Shown in pieces: positions 1-8,162 of a stretch of DNA of 26,236 bases; position 1 is the stretch's first letter, and the number at the start of each line of letters is the position of its first letter. The notes below the pieces were generated by a model. That model was not told the DNA's origin, searched no databases, and saw only the letters and a list, made by a program, of their open reading frames with translations. A program made the position numbers and the translations under genes. The stretch comes from Bacteroidales bacterium (GTDB lineage Bacteria; Bacteroidota; Bacteroidia; Bacteroidales; UBA932): the NCBI GenBank assembly GCA_009784635.1, contig WRBG01000005.1, positions 1 to 26,236 on the forward strand. Direction: 5' to 3'.

Positions 1-767
1 GCACTCCGGAAAATGCTGTGGCGCGGCAAGTCAAAAACGTAAGGATGCACACTTTTAAAGGACCTCATCCTTCGGGAAATGTCGGCGTCCAGATTCACCA
101 CATCGCCCCCCTGTCCAAAGGAGAAACGGTTTGGACCATAGACCCTCAAGCGGTCATCATCATGGGAAGGCTCTTTGCCACCGGTCTTTTGGATACCCGC
201 AAAACAGTCGCCTTGACCGGTTCCTGCGCTCCCCAGCCCTGTTACATATCCATGCTGCCCGGCTATCCCCTTTATCGCCTCACCCAAATCGGAGTCTTTA
301 CCCCCCGCGTACGCTATATCAGCGGAAACTGCCTCAGCGGAGACCATGTGGGCTACAACGGTTCCTTGGGATTTTACCATCAGCAAATCACCCTTTTGCC
401 CGAAGGCAACCACCAAGAATTTTTAGGATGGGCCAAAATACTTCGCTCCAAAACATTCAGCATTAGCCGCTCCTATCTGTCGTGGCTTTGCCCCAAAAAG
501 CAGCGCCCCTTAGATACCAACACCAACGGGGGGGAACGCGCCTTTGTCATGACCGACCTGTACGCCAAAGTGCTGCCCATGGACATCTATCCCGTCCACC
601 TGCTCAAAGCCATCTTGGCCGGAGATATAGACAAAATGGAAGCCTTGGGTATTTACGAAGTGGTGGAAGAGGATTTTGCGCTTTGCGAATTTGTCTGTCC
701 CTCCAAAATCAACATGCAGGAAATTATTTCCAACGGTATTGATTTGATGATTAAAGAAATGTCTTAA
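1..767 (+). CDS. nqrA: Na+-translocating NADH:quinone reductase subunit A (3' part, incomplete at the window start)
   Basis: This is the C-terminal ~255 residues of NqrA, the peripheral cytoplasmic subunit of the NQR sodium pump, which helps form the quinone-reduction part of the complex. The reading frame is open to the first base of the window (frame begins at base 3), so the GTG at 18 is internal and not a start. The segment HPSGNVGVQIHHIAP is the conserved NqrA block that follows the Rossmann-like core, and the C-terminus (about residue 225 of the visible part onward) has the C-E-F-V-C-P-S-K motif typical of NqrA and related RnfC-type proteins. The gene stops 13 bases before nqrB and begins the visible nqrABCDEF operon. 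Identity is secure from motif and context; the N-terminal half and the promoter lie outside the window. Confidence 0.95.
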   Translation, partial: TPENAVARQVKNVRMHTFKGPHPSGNVGVQIHHIAPLSKGETVWTIDPQAVIIMGRLFATGLLDTRKTVALTGSCAPQPCYISMLPGYPLYRLTQIGVFTPRVRYISGNCLSGDHVGYNGSLGFYHQQITLLPEGNHQEFLGWAKILRSKTFSISRSYLSWLCPKKQRPLDTNTNGGERAFVMTDLYAKVLPMDIYPVHLLKAILAGDIDKMEALGIYEVVEEDFALCEFVCPSKINMQEIISNGIDLMIKEMS

Positions 768-780
768 TAGAACTGTCATT

Positions 781-1938
781 ATGAAGCTACTACTCAATAT
801 TATACATAAAATAAAGCCTATGTTTGGCAAAGGGGAAACATTTGGCTTTTTACATTCCACCTTTGAGGCCTTTGAATCCTTTTTGTTTGTGCCCAACCGA
901 GTTACCCGCAAGGGCGCTCATGTGCGGGACGCCAACGACCTCAAACGGGTGATGACCGTGGTCATTGTAGCCTTGATTCCCGCCCTCCTTTTTGGGATAT
1001 GGAATACAGGCTACCAGCATTTTCTTTCTACCGGAAGCAATCCGGGTTTTATCATGATTTGCTGGTATGGCTTTCTCAAAGTGATGCCTTTGGTCATTGT
1101 CTCCTATGTAGTGGGGCTGGGCATAGAATTTGCCTCCGCCCAAATCCGCGGCCACGAGGTCAACGAAGGCTATTTAGTAACCGGTATGCTGATTCCCTTG
1201 ATTATGCCGCCCGATGTTCCGCTTTGGATGCTGGCCCTCTCTGTGGCTTTTGCCGTAATCGTAGGCAAGGAAGTATTTGGAGGAACCGGCATGAACATTT
1301 GGAACCCCGCCCTGCTGGCCCGCGCCTTTCTGTTCTTTGCCTACCCCTCCCACATGTCGGGCAGCACCGTATGGGTTGCCGGCATGACCAAAGGGAACGG
1401 GGTCGTAGACGGCTTTTCGGGAGCCACCCCTTTGGCAGACGCCGCTGCCGGTTTGGATATTCCTTCTGTCGGCCAACTCGTTATAGGGACTATTCCCGGC
1501 TCAATCGGGGAAACTTCTGTCATTGCGATTCTATTGGGCGCGGCCATCCTGCTCTTTACCGGAACGGCCAGCTGGAAGATTATGTTCTCCTGCGTGGCGG
1601 GCGCCTTAGCCCTTGGATTTTTGGTGAATGGAGTAGCGGTGAATCCCTATATGGAACTCCCTGCCTGTTACCACCTCCTGTTGGGCGGATTTGCCTTTGG
1701 CGCCGTCTTTATGGCTACCGACCCCGTAACCGCCGCCCAAACCGAAACGGGAAAATGGATATACGGATTTTTAATCGGGGCATTAACCGTCTGCATCCGC
1801 ATCTTTAATCCGGGTTATCCGGAGGGCATGATGTTGGCCATTCTCTTGATGAACACCTTTGCCCCTCTGATAGACCATTATGTGGTACAGGCCTCTATCC
1901 GCCGCCGACTCAAACGCCTCAAACATGTTAATCCATAA
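781..1938 (+). CDS. nqrB: Na+-translocating NADH:quinone reductase subunit B
   Basis: NqrB (385 aa) is the large integral-membrane subunit of the sodium pump. It carries a covalently attached FMN and riboflavin and forms much of the Na+ pathway. Multiple hydrophobic segments run through residues 55-370. The flavinylation motif S-G-A-T lies at residues 213-216 (context VDGFSGATPLAD), so T216 is the expected phosphoester-FMN threonine added by ApbE. The conserved NIWNPALLARAFLFFAYP block is at about residues 172-189. Length is normal for the family. The ATG at 781 sits 13 bases after nqrA. nqrC follows after 5 bases, consistent with one operon. No ApbE flavin transferase is encoded in the window. 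Confidence 0.97.
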   Translation: MKLLLNIIHKIKPMFGKGETFGFLHSTFEAFESFLFVPNRVTRKGAHVRDANDLKRVMTVVIVALIPALLFGIWNTGYQHFLSTGSNPGFIMICWYGFLKVMPLVIVSYVVGLGIEFASAQIRGHEVNEGYLVTGMLIPLIMPPDVPLWMLALSVAFAVIVGKEVFGGTGMNIWNPALLARAFLFFAYPSHMSGSTVWVAGMTKGNGVVDGFSGATPLADAAAGLDIPSVGQLVIGTIPGSIGETSVIAILLGAAILLFTGTASWKIMFSCVAGALALGFLVNGVAVNPYMELPACYHLLLGGFAFGAVFMATDPVTAAQTETGKWIYGFLIGALTVCIRIFNPGYPEGMMLAILLMNTFAPLIDHYVVQASIRRRLKRLKHVNP

Positions 1939-1943
1939 TTTCC

Positions 1944-2678
1944 ATGAACACCAACAGCAACACCTATACTTTTATCTATGCCTCTGTTTTGGTTGTCTTA
2001 GTGGCGGCCGTCCTTGCCTTTGTGGCAGGCTCTCTAAAAACCAAGCAGCAAAGCAATATAGATACCGAAAAACGGCTGCATATCTTGCAGTCGGCTCATT
2101 TGGCTACAGAGGCTGCCAAAGCCTCCAATAAGAACGACTATGTAGCGTCCCAATTTGAGCAATACATCACCCGGTCATACGTGGTAGATTACCGCGGAGA
2201 AATTACGGATGGCAACGCTTTTGACATAGAGATGAAACAGCAATACGAGTTATTGAAACACAAGCTCAAACAGGAATTGAGGCTTCCGGTATTCGAATGT
2301 ACCTTAGACGACGGAACCCTGCTCTACGTGGTGCCCTGCTACGGACTGGGACTTTGGGGGCCTATTTGGGGATATGTCGCGCTCAAGGACGACTGCAATA
2401 CCATATACGGAGTCGTTTTTGACCATAAAGGCGAGACCCCCGGCTTGGGGTCCCAAATAGCCACAGAGAAATACGCCCGTCAATTCGTGGGAAAACAGAT
2501 TTTTGACAAGGACAAATTTGTTTCCGTATCCGTAGTCAAAGGAGGGGCCAGACCCAACGACCTCCATGCCGTAGACGCCATTTCCGGAGGCACCATCACC
2601 AGCAACGCCCTGCAAGACCTGCTGTTTATGAGCCTTGAGGCTTACGTTCCATTTTTTGAAATCAAAACAAAGCAATAA
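1944..2678 (+). CDS. nqrC: Na+-translocating NADH:quinone reductase subunit C
   Basis: NqrC (244 aa) has one N-terminal membrane anchor (about residues 9-31) and a periplasmic FMN-binding domain that passes electrons within the NQR complex. The covalent FMN site reads D-A-I-S-G-G-T-I-T-S at residues 211-220, with T217 as the expected flavinylated threonine. The third motif residue is Gly rather than the Ala of the usual S-G-A-T. The G-L-G-L-W-G-P-I-W-G block (about 134-143) and the GETPGLG segment (about 163-169) are characteristic of the RnfG/NqrC family. The ATG at 1944 lies 5 bases after the nqrB stop. The stop is 2 bases before nqrD, suggesting translational coupling. Confidence 0.97.
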   Translation: MNTNSNTYTFIYASVLVVLVAAVLAFVAGSLKTKQQSNIDTEKRLHILQSAHLATEAAKASNKNDYVASQFEQYITRSYVVDYRGEITDGNAFDIEMKQQYELLKHKLKQELRLPVFECTLDDGTLLYVVPCYGLGLWGPIWGYVALKDDCNTIYGVVFDHKGETPGLGSQIATEKYARQFVGKQIFDKDKFVSVSVVKGGARPNDLHAVDAISGGTITSNALQDLLFMSLEAYVPFFEIKTKQ

Positions 2679-2680
2679 CC

Positions 2681-3304
2681 ATGTTTAAGAAGATATTTTT
2701 AGCGCCTCTGTTCAAGGGAAATCCCATCACCGTATTGACCTTGGGAATCTGTTCGGCATTGGCCGTTACGGTAAAATTGGAACCTGCCATGGTCATGGCT
2801 GCATCCGTTACCTTGGTAACCGGCTTTGCCAGTTTGATTATGTCCATCCTGCGGAATACCATCCCCAACCGGATTCGGATTATTGTGCAGTTGGTCGTCA
2901 TAGCGGCTTTGGTCATCGTGGTAGACCAAGTTTTAAAAGCCTATGCCTACGACGCCAGCAAACAATTATCCATATTTGTGGGGTTAATCATTACCAACTG
3001 TCTCATTATGGGAAGAATAGAAGCATACGCACTGGGCAACAAACCGATTCCTTCCCTAATAGACGGTTTGGCCAACGGACTGGGCTTCGGAATAGTGCTG
3101 ACTGTGGTAGCCTTTGTCCGGGAGTTAATCGGTTCGGGAACCCTCTTTGACATTCCGGTTATTCCCCATTCATGGTATGTTGCCAACGGAGGATTTTATG
3201 AAAACAACGGTTTGTTTATTCTGCCGCCCATGGCGCTGATTGTAATTGGCTTGGTTATATGGGTACAGCGCAGCATAAGCAAAGAACTTATCGAAAAACA
3301 ATAA
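2681..3304 (+). CDS. nqrD: Na+-translocating NADH:quinone reductase subunit D
   Basis: NqrD (207 aa) is a six-helix integral-membrane subunit of the NQR complex and is homologous to NqrE in inverted topology. Residues C24 (in LTLGICSALAVT) and C107 (in IITNCLIMGRIEA) match the two NqrD cysteines that, with two from NqrE, hold the intramembrane iron-sulfur centre in structurally characterised NQR. The conserved V-R-E-L-I-G-S-G-T-L-F motif is present at about residues 146-156. The ATG follows the nqrC stop by 2 bases, and nqrE starts 18 bases after this gene ends. Length and motifs are normal. RnfE is a paralogue, but the neighbours make NqrD the correct name. Confidence 0.97.
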   Translation: MFKKIFLAPLFKGNPITVLTLGICSALAVTVKLEPAMVMAASVTLVTGFASLIMSILRNTIPNRIRIIVQLVVIAALVIVVDQVLKAYAYDASKQLSIFVGLIITNCLIMGRIEAYALGNKPIPSLIDGLANGLGFGIVLTVVAFVRELIGSGTLFDIPVIPHSWYVANGGFYENNGLFILPPMALIVIGLVIWVQRSISKELIEKQ

Positions 3305-3322
3305 TCAGACCCCAAAATTGCT

Positions 3323-3940
3323 ATGGAAAATATAATCAACATATTCATCAAGTCGATATTTATTGACAACATGATATTCGCCTTCTTTTTGGGCATGTGT
3401 TCTTATTTGGCCGTGTCCAAAACCGTAAAAACCGCTACGGGACTGGGGATAGCCATTTTGTTTGTCTTGCTGGTTACGCTGCCCATCAATTATCTGCTAA
3501 ACAAGTATATCCTATCTGCGGGCGCCTTGGTTTGGCTAAGTCCCCAATATGCATCCGTGGACTTGAGTTTTCTAAGTTTCATCATGTTTATTGCGGTGAT
3601 TGCCTCCATCACTCAAGTGGTAGAAATGGTGATTGAAAGATTTCTGCCCTCTTTGTATACCGCTCTGGGTATCTTCCTGCCCTTAATCGCCGTACACTGC
3701 GCCATCATGGGCGGTTCTCTGTTTATGCAGGAGCGGGGTTATGCTACCATAGGAGAGGCTACCAGCTTTGCGCTCGGCTCGGGCATAGGATGGTTTTTGG
3801 CCGTTGTAGCTATTGCCGCCATCAGAGAGAAACTTACGTATTCCCATATTCCCGCCCCCCTGCGCGGTTTGGGCATTTCATTTATCATTACCGGACTCAT
3901 GGGTCTTGCTTTTATGAGCTTTATGGGTATTTCACTTTAA
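3323..3940 (+). CDS. nqrE: Na+-translocating NADH:quinone reductase subunit E
   Basis: NqrE (205 aa) is the partner of NqrD in the membrane core of the pump. Six hydrophobic helices are evident. C26 (FFLGMCSYLAVSK) and C126 (LIAVHCAIMGGSLF) are the expected iron-sulfur ligands. The family blocks LGIFLPLIAVHCAIMGGS and GIGWFLAVVAIAAIREK are intact. The ATG at 3323 lies 18 bases after nqrD and nqrF begins 10 bases downstream, so the gene is inside the operon. There is no sign of truncation or of unusual composition. Confidence 0.97.
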   Translation: MENIINIFIKSIFIDNMIFAFFLGMCSYLAVSKTVKTATGLGIAILFVLLVTLPINYLLNKYILSAGALVWLSPQYASVDLSFLSFIMFIAVIASITQVVEMVIERFLPSLYTALGIFLPLIAVHCAIMGGSLFMQERGYATIGEATSFALGSGIGWFLAVVAIAAIREKLTYSHIPAPLRGLGISFIITGLMGLAFMSFMGISL

Positions 3941-3950
3941 TCTGCACATT

Positions 3951-5186
3951 ATGATTGTTATTATATCAATAGTCGTTTTCTTGTTGCTGACCCTTGCGTT
4001 GGTGACTGTTATACTCTATGCCAAGACCAAACTCACTCCGGGGGGAACCGTCCAAATAAATGTCAACGGAGAAAAAGAACTGACGGTCGAGCCCGGCTCA
4101 TCGGTGCTTACTACCTTGAGCAACCAAAAAATATTTCTTCCCTCTGCCTGCGGCGGAGGAGGCACCTGCGGACTGTGTACCTGTCGCGTCCTATCCGGAG
4201 GCGGCCAGATTTTGCCTACCGAAACCGGTTTCTTTACCCGCAAACAACAACAGCAGCAATGGCGATTGGGTTGCCAAGTAAAGGTAAGGGAGGATATGGA
4301 GCTTTTTGTCCCCGAAGAAGTGCTGGGCGTAAAGAAATGGGAATGTGAAGTGGTCAGCAACCACAATGTAGCCACTTTTATCAAGGAGTTTGTGGTCAAG
4401 CTGCCTCCGGGCGAAACCCTCCACTTTCAATCGGGAGGTTATGTCCAAATTGATGTGCCCACATGTAGGGTAGATTTTTCCAAAGAGGTGGAGGTGGAAC
4501 CCGAATATCGCCACGATTGGGACTCGATGAAAATTTGGGATTTGCAGATGATAAACTCCGAACCCACCTTCCGCGCCTATTCCATGGCCAACCATCCCGC
4601 AGAGGGCAACATTGTGATGCTCAACATCAGGATTGCCACTCCTCCATGGGACAGGGCCAAAGGAGGCTTTATGAAGGTAAATCCGGGAATCTGTTCTTCT
4701 TATATTTTTTCCCTCAAGGCGGGGGACAAAGTAACGATTTCGGGGCCTTACGGGGAATTTTTTCTCCGCGACACCCAAAACGAGATGATGTTTATTGGAG
4801 GAGGAGCCGGCATGGCGCCCATGCGCTCGCATATCTTCCACCTCTTCCATACCCTTAAAAGCAACCGGAAAGTAACCTTTTGGTACGGCGCCCGATCCAA
4901 ACGGGAAATATTTTACGAAGACGATTTCCGCGCCATCGAAAAGGAGTTTCCTAACTTCAGCTTCCACATGGCCCTGTCTGAGCCTCTGCCTGCCGACAAC
5001 TGGACAGGCCCGACCGGCTTTATCCATCAAGTCATCTACAACCAATACCTTAAAAAACACGACTCGCCCGAAGACATTGAATACTACCTCTGCGGCCCTC
5101 CCTTGATGACCAACTCCATGACCTCTATGCTCGACAATCTGGGGGTTCCCGCAGAAAACGTATTGTTTGACGATTTTGGGTCTTAA
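3951..5186 (+). CDS. nqrF: Na+-translocating NADH:quinone reductase subunit F (NADH-oxidising, 2Fe-2S/FAD)
   Basis: NqrF (411 aa) is the electron-input subunit. It oxidises NADH at the cytoplasmic face and passes electrons through FAD and a 2Fe-2S cluster into the membrane subunits. One N-terminal transmembrane helix spans about residues 2-24. A plant-type ferredoxin domain follows with ligands C67, C73, C76 and C108. The FAD-binding R-A-Y-S-M-A-N motif is near residue 205, and the NAD(P)H-binding G-G-G-A-G-M-A-P motif is near residue 285. The C-terminus contains the YYLCGPPLM motif and ends in DDFG, both typical of NqrF. The stop codon is directly followed by the start of the asparaginase gene (TAAATG). 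Confidence 0.98.
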   Translation: MIVIISIVVFLLLTLALVTVILYAKTKLTPGGTVQINVNGEKELTVEPGSSVLTTLSNQKIFLPSACGGGGTCGLCTCRVLSGGGQILPTETGFFTRKQQQQQWRLGCQVKVREDMELFVPEEVLGVKKWECEVVSNHNVATFIKEFVVKLPPGETLHFQSGGYVQIDVPTCRVDFSKEVEVEPEYRHDWDSMKIWDLQMINSEPTFRAYSMANHPAEGNIVMLNIRIATPPWDRAKGGFMKVNPGICSSYIFSLKAGDKVTISGPYGEFFLRDTQNEMMFIGGGAGMAPMRSHIFHLFHTLKSNRKVTFWYGARSKREIFYEDDFRAIEKEFPNFSFHMALSEPLPADNWTGPTGFIHQVIYNQYLKKHDSPEDIEYYLCGPPLMTNSMTSMLDNLGVPAENVLFDDFGS

Positions 5187-6269
5187 ATGACAATAATCAT
5201 GATACATTTTCTTTCTCGTTCGTTTCTTTTTAGCGCAATAGTGCTTTTACTCTCCACAACTTTTCTTGCTGCGCAAACGCAAAAACCGACTGTTTACATC
5301 TTGGCTACGGGCGGCACCATTGCCGGCACCGGAAGTTCTTCTACGGCGGCCCAGTATAAACCCGGAGATATCGGCGTGGAACTGCTGCTCGCTGCGGTGC
5401 CCGAATTGTCGGAAATTGCCGAGGTAAAGGGCGAGCAGGTTGTCAATATCAGCAGTCAAGATATGACCACCCAAATTTGGCTGAGCTTGGCTCATCGCAT
5501 CAATGAAATCCTCTTACAAGAACATGTAGCCGGAGTGGTGATTACCCACGGCACCGATACTCAAGAAGAAACCGCCTATTTTTTGAATCTGACGGTAAAA
5601 AGCCACAAACCGGTGGTGCTGACCGGCTCTATGCGCCCCTCCACAGCCCTCAGCGCAGACGGCCCCCGTAACCTCTACAACGCCGTTGCCTGCGTTGTTG
5701 CCCCCGAATCCAAGGGGCAGGGCGTCATGCTGCTCATGGACGACCGTATTTTAAGCGCCGACGACGTAAGCAAAACCCATACTTTAAACGTAAGCACCTT
5801 TCAGTCGCCCAATTACGGTCCAATCGGTTATATGTATGACGGAAAACCTATTTTTATAAGAAGCTCCCATAAACGGCACAGCCTGCACAGTGAATTTGAC
5901 GTCTCTACCCTCAACGACCTCCCTCGCGTAGAGATTATTATGGGCTATGCCGGCGCCAATGACCTCTTTATCCGTGCAGCCGTACAGGCAGGCGTGAAAG
6001 GGATTGTCTATGCCGGAGTGGGCAATGGAAACGCGCCCGCCGCTGCGCTCGAAGCATTGGCCGCCGCCGCCCAACAAGGCATTGCCGTAGTTCGGTCCTC
6101 CCGCCTCCCATCGGGGCCTTCCACCCAAGGCAACGAAGTGGATGACAACCGACTGGGATTTGCCGCTTCTTGGATGCTCAACCCCCAAAAAGCAAGGGTA
6201 CTGCTCATGCTCGCCCTAACCAAGACCACCGATTACCAAGAGATTCAGCGAATGTTTTGGGAGTATTAG
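5187..6269 (+). CDS. Type II (periplasmic/secreted) L-asparaginase
   Basis: The 360-residue protein hydrolyses L-asparagine to aspartate and ammonia. A hydrophobic signal peptide occupies about residues 1-30, ending at FLAAQ, so it is exported. Catalytic residues of the bacterial type II enzymes are all visible: T44 in TGGTIAG (first nucleophile), Y56, the T122-D123 pair in ITHGTDTQEETAYF, and K195 in DVSKTHT. The SADGPRNLYNAV and AGVGNGN blocks and the C-terminal EVDD and LNPQKARVLL segments also match the type II family. The ATG at 5187 abuts the nqrF stop; an in-frame ATG at 5199 would give a more conventional signal peptide and is a real alternative. The last 54 bases overlap the convergent methyltransferase gene. 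Its link with nqr may be co-transcription only. Confidence 0.94.
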   Translation: MTIIMIHFLSRSFLFSAIVLLLSTTFLAAQTQKPTVYILATGGTIAGTGSSSTAAQYKPGDIGVELLLAAVPELSEIAEVKGEQVVNISSQDMTTQIWLSLAHRINEILLQEHVAGVVITHGTDTQEETAYFLNLTVKSHKPVVLTGSMRPSTALSADGPRNLYNAVACVVAPESKGQGVMLLMDDRILSADDVSKTHTLNVSTFQSPNYGPIGYMYDGKPIFIRSSHKRHSLHSEFDVSTLNDLPRVEIIMGYAGANDLFIRAAVQAGVKGIVYAGVGNGNAPAAALEALAAAAQQGIAVVRSSRLPSGPSTQGNEVDDNRLGFAASWMLNPQKARVLLMLALTKTTDYQEIQRMFWEY

Positions 6270-7604
6270 ATTTGGGAAGTCCATCCGTATCCTCCCCGAC
6301 TTGGGGTAGAGGTTGTTGATTCTGCTGCCGATGTTTTTGGCAAAGCCCAAGCGGCTGCCTTGGTATTGAATCAGCAGATAGCCTAAGGGGGCATCCTTAA
6401 TTACCAATGCTTCCCGCGCCAAGTAGCGCCTTGCAGTCGTTAAGTCAAGCTCCACAGCGGGAAACGCATCGGGACGCATCACTTGAGAAAGCGCCAAATC
6501 AGCCTCGGGAATCCAATCTTTGCCCTTGAGGCGGGCAACCGCAACACCCGATTGTACTACACGCAAAAAGATTTCCAACTCAAGCATTTCGGACGCCAAG
6601 GCGGAGGGAAGGGCTTTGACAAGTTCATTTTTCGCAAATAGGCTGTAATATTCCTGCACCCAATTTGAGGGCGCAAGTTGCCTGTTAAGCGGCATCGCTT
6701 TCTTAGCGCCCGGCGGCTTATGACGGCTTAACGGCTCCTCCCCGTTCTTTTGGAGCAGGGCAAAGAAAAAGCCCTCTCCCTGTACTCGGTGGGGTAAAAA
6801 GCGGTAACAGCCCTCCTGCTCTACAATGCCCCAATCGGAATCAATGGGAACGGGACGGACGGACGCGCCTAATCGGCTGCACATCCACGCTACGTTCTCC
6901 TCGTTTTCCAAACGATTAAAGGTGCAGCTGCTGTATATCAAATAGCCGCCGGGGCGTAAGGCTTCCCATACATCGGCTACAATCCGGCGCTGGCGTTGGG
7001 CGCACAACTGCACAGCCTCCGGCGACCACTCTTGAATAGCTTGAGGTTCTTTGCGAAACATGCCCTCGCCGGAGCAAGGCGCATCCACCAAAATGGCGTC
7101 AAAGTAGTGGGACATACGGGCAAAATCTTTGGGGTCGTTGTTGGTTATCGCCACATGGGCGTATCCCCATTTGGCCATATTTTCACACAATACACCCACA
7201 CGCGACCGAATCACCTCATTGGCCACCAATATTCCATCTTGAGGCAACATTTCTGCCAGCAATCCGGCCTTGCCTCCGGGCGCTGCGCATACATCCAATA
7301 CCCGTTTTACGCCCTGCTCCCGAAAAAGTGGGGCCAATTGGGCCAAAAACATGGATGAGGCCTCCTGTACATAGTAGGCTCCCGCGTGAAAATGAGGGTC
7401 TAAGGTAAAAGACGGACGCTCCGAAAGGTATCTCCCTGTGGGACACCAAGATACCAGTATTGGATATTCCGGTAACACCCTTCCTTTTTGGGGATGTAAG
7501 CGGATAGAAACCGGAGGTGCCTCCTCCAAACATGCAAGCAGGGCATCGCATTCGCTTCCCATGGCTTCCCGCCACAGAGCCATACATTCCCGAGGAATTT
7601 GCAT
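6216..7604 (-). CDS. RsmF-like 16S rRNA (cytosine-5-)-methyltransferase (NOL1/NOP2/Sun family)
   Basis: This 462-residue protein is an S-adenosylmethionine-dependent RNA m5C methyltransferase most like RsmF (YebU), which modifies 16S rRNA. The SAM-binding motif VLDVCAAPGGKAG is at residues 102-114. The two family cysteines are C177 in VDAPCSGEGMF (motif IV) and C227 in IYSSCTFNRLENEENV (motif VI, the catalytic nucleophile). The C-terminal part has the RsmF-type RNA-binding region ending with a KNIGSRINNLYPKSGRIRM segment. The ATG (bases 7602-7604) lies 3 bases downstream of the SRPBCC gene stop, so the two are co-transcribed. Its 3' end overlaps the asparaginase gene by 54 bases. The exact target nucleotide cannot be read from sequence. 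Confidence 0.92.
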   Translation of the reverse strand: MQIPRECMALWREAMGSECDALLACLEEAPPVSIRLHPQKGRVLPEYPILVSWCPTGRYLSERPSFTLDPHFHAGAYYVQEASSMFLAQLAPLFREQGVKRVLDVCAAPGGKAGLLAEMLPQDGILVANEVIRSRVGVLCENMAKWGYAHVAITNNDPKDFARMSHYFDAILVDAPCSGEGMFRKEPQAIQEWSPEAVQLCAQRQRRIVADVWEALRPGGYLIYSSCTFNRLENEENVAWMCSRLGASVRPVPIDSDWGIVEQEGCYRFLPHRVQGEGFFFALLQKNGEEPLSRHKPPGAKKAMPLNRQLAPSNWVQEYYSLFAKNELVKALPSALASEMLELEIFLRVVQSGVAVARLKGKDWIPEADLALSQVMRPDAFPAVELDLTTARRYLAREALVIKDAPLGYLLIQYQGSRLGFAKNIGSRINNLYPKSGRIRMDFPNLILPKHSLNLLVIGGLG

Positions 7605-7607
7605 GTA

Positions 7608-8036
7608 TTATTGGGGAGGGGTTTGTCCATTAAGTCCCGCCGCAAATTGCTCGGTCAACTTGTCCATTCCTTCCTGCAATTTGGAACCCAACATCATTTT
7701 CATCATCATATTGAGCTCTGCATGCAACTCGAGTTGCAGGGTTGAGGAATTTTCTCCTTCCCCACCGACATGTATCCAAAAGGTAAACGGAAAAAGGGTC
7801 TGCGCTCCGTGTTGCTCAAAACGCAGGGTGGTAAAAGGCGTCCGCTCCACAATCCGAATACCCAATTCGAGGCCTTGGGCCTGCACTGTTAAGGTGTCGG
7901 TGTCGGCGCGCACCTTATCGCGATGCTCCTCCGGAAGATTTTTAACAAAATTCGACAAATCCGAAAAAGCGGTAAAAACCCGCTCCGCCGGTTGGTTTAT
8001 ATGGACTTTCCGTCCTTTTACTTCTGTGTTTGACAT
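7608..8036 (-). CDS. Small SRPBCC (START-like/polyketide cyclase-like) family protein
   Basis: The 142-residue protein begins MSNTEVKGRKVHINQ and has the SRPBCC opening strand plus the PAERVFTAFSDLSNF helix that is typical of the family (about residues 14-30). It ends with a long C-terminal helix rich in Met and Leu (LNMMMKMMLGSKLQEGMDKL). Such proteins fold as a hydrophobic-ligand cavity, but the ligand here is unknown. The frame extends upstream to a TTG at 8165, but that codon lies inside the promoter -7 box, so the ATG at 8034-8036 is the start chosen. It is the first gene of a two-gene unit with the rRNA methyltransferase. A ~120-base leader precedes it. Confidence 0.8.
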   Translation of the reverse strand: MSNTEVKGRKVHINQPAERVFTAFSDLSNFVKNLPEEHRDKVRADTDTLTVQAQGLELGIRIVERTPFTTLRFEQHGAQTLFPFTFWIHVGGEGENSSTLQLELHAELNMMMKMMLGSKLQEGMDKLTEQFAAGLNGQTPPQ

Positions 8037-8047
8037 ATAAATGTAAC

Positions 8048-8140
8048 CTAATTGCTTAATTTTATGATTTTCAAATAATAAAGCCCGCTCATGCTGGTAG
8101 CTGGTAACAAACGAGCAACAAAAAAGACTTTTGGGTACAT
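8048..8140 (-). other. Possible 30-codon leader ORF upstream of the SRPBCC gene
   Basis: A minus-strand ATG at 8140-8138 opens a frame of 30 codons ending at a TAG (8050-8048), 11 bases before the SRPBCC ATG and in a different frame. It starts MYPKVFFVARLL and lies wholly inside the inferred leader, overlapping the 3' arm of the inverted repeat. No recognisable attenuation run of a single amino acid is present. It may be chance; listed because its placement fits a leader peptide. Confidence 0.2.
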
Positions 8141-8154
8141 TTTTAACGGGCTTT
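8080..8154 (-). repeat. Perfect 8-base inverted repeat in the SRPBCC leader
   Basis: On the + strand AAAGCCCG (8080-8087) is the exact reverse complement of CGGGCTTT (8147-8154). In the minus-strand transcript the first arm begins within about 3 bases of the inferred start site and the second arm is followed by a U-rich stretch (ATTATTTG). An inner GCTC/GAGC pairing can stack below it. It could be a 5'-end stabilising hairpin, a weak attenuator or a binding site; the sequence does not decide. Confidence 0.5.
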
Positions 8155-8162
8155 CTTGTAGG

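Noticed and set aside
999..1808. A 269-codon open frame on the plus strand inside nqrB
   Set aside because: It is the +2 shadow of nqrB, with an Arg-rich composition and no motif.
4191..5207. A 338-codon open frame on the minus strand across nqrF
   Set aside because: It lies opposite a complete and conserved nqrF, has a shadow-like composition rich in His, Gly and Arg and matches no family.
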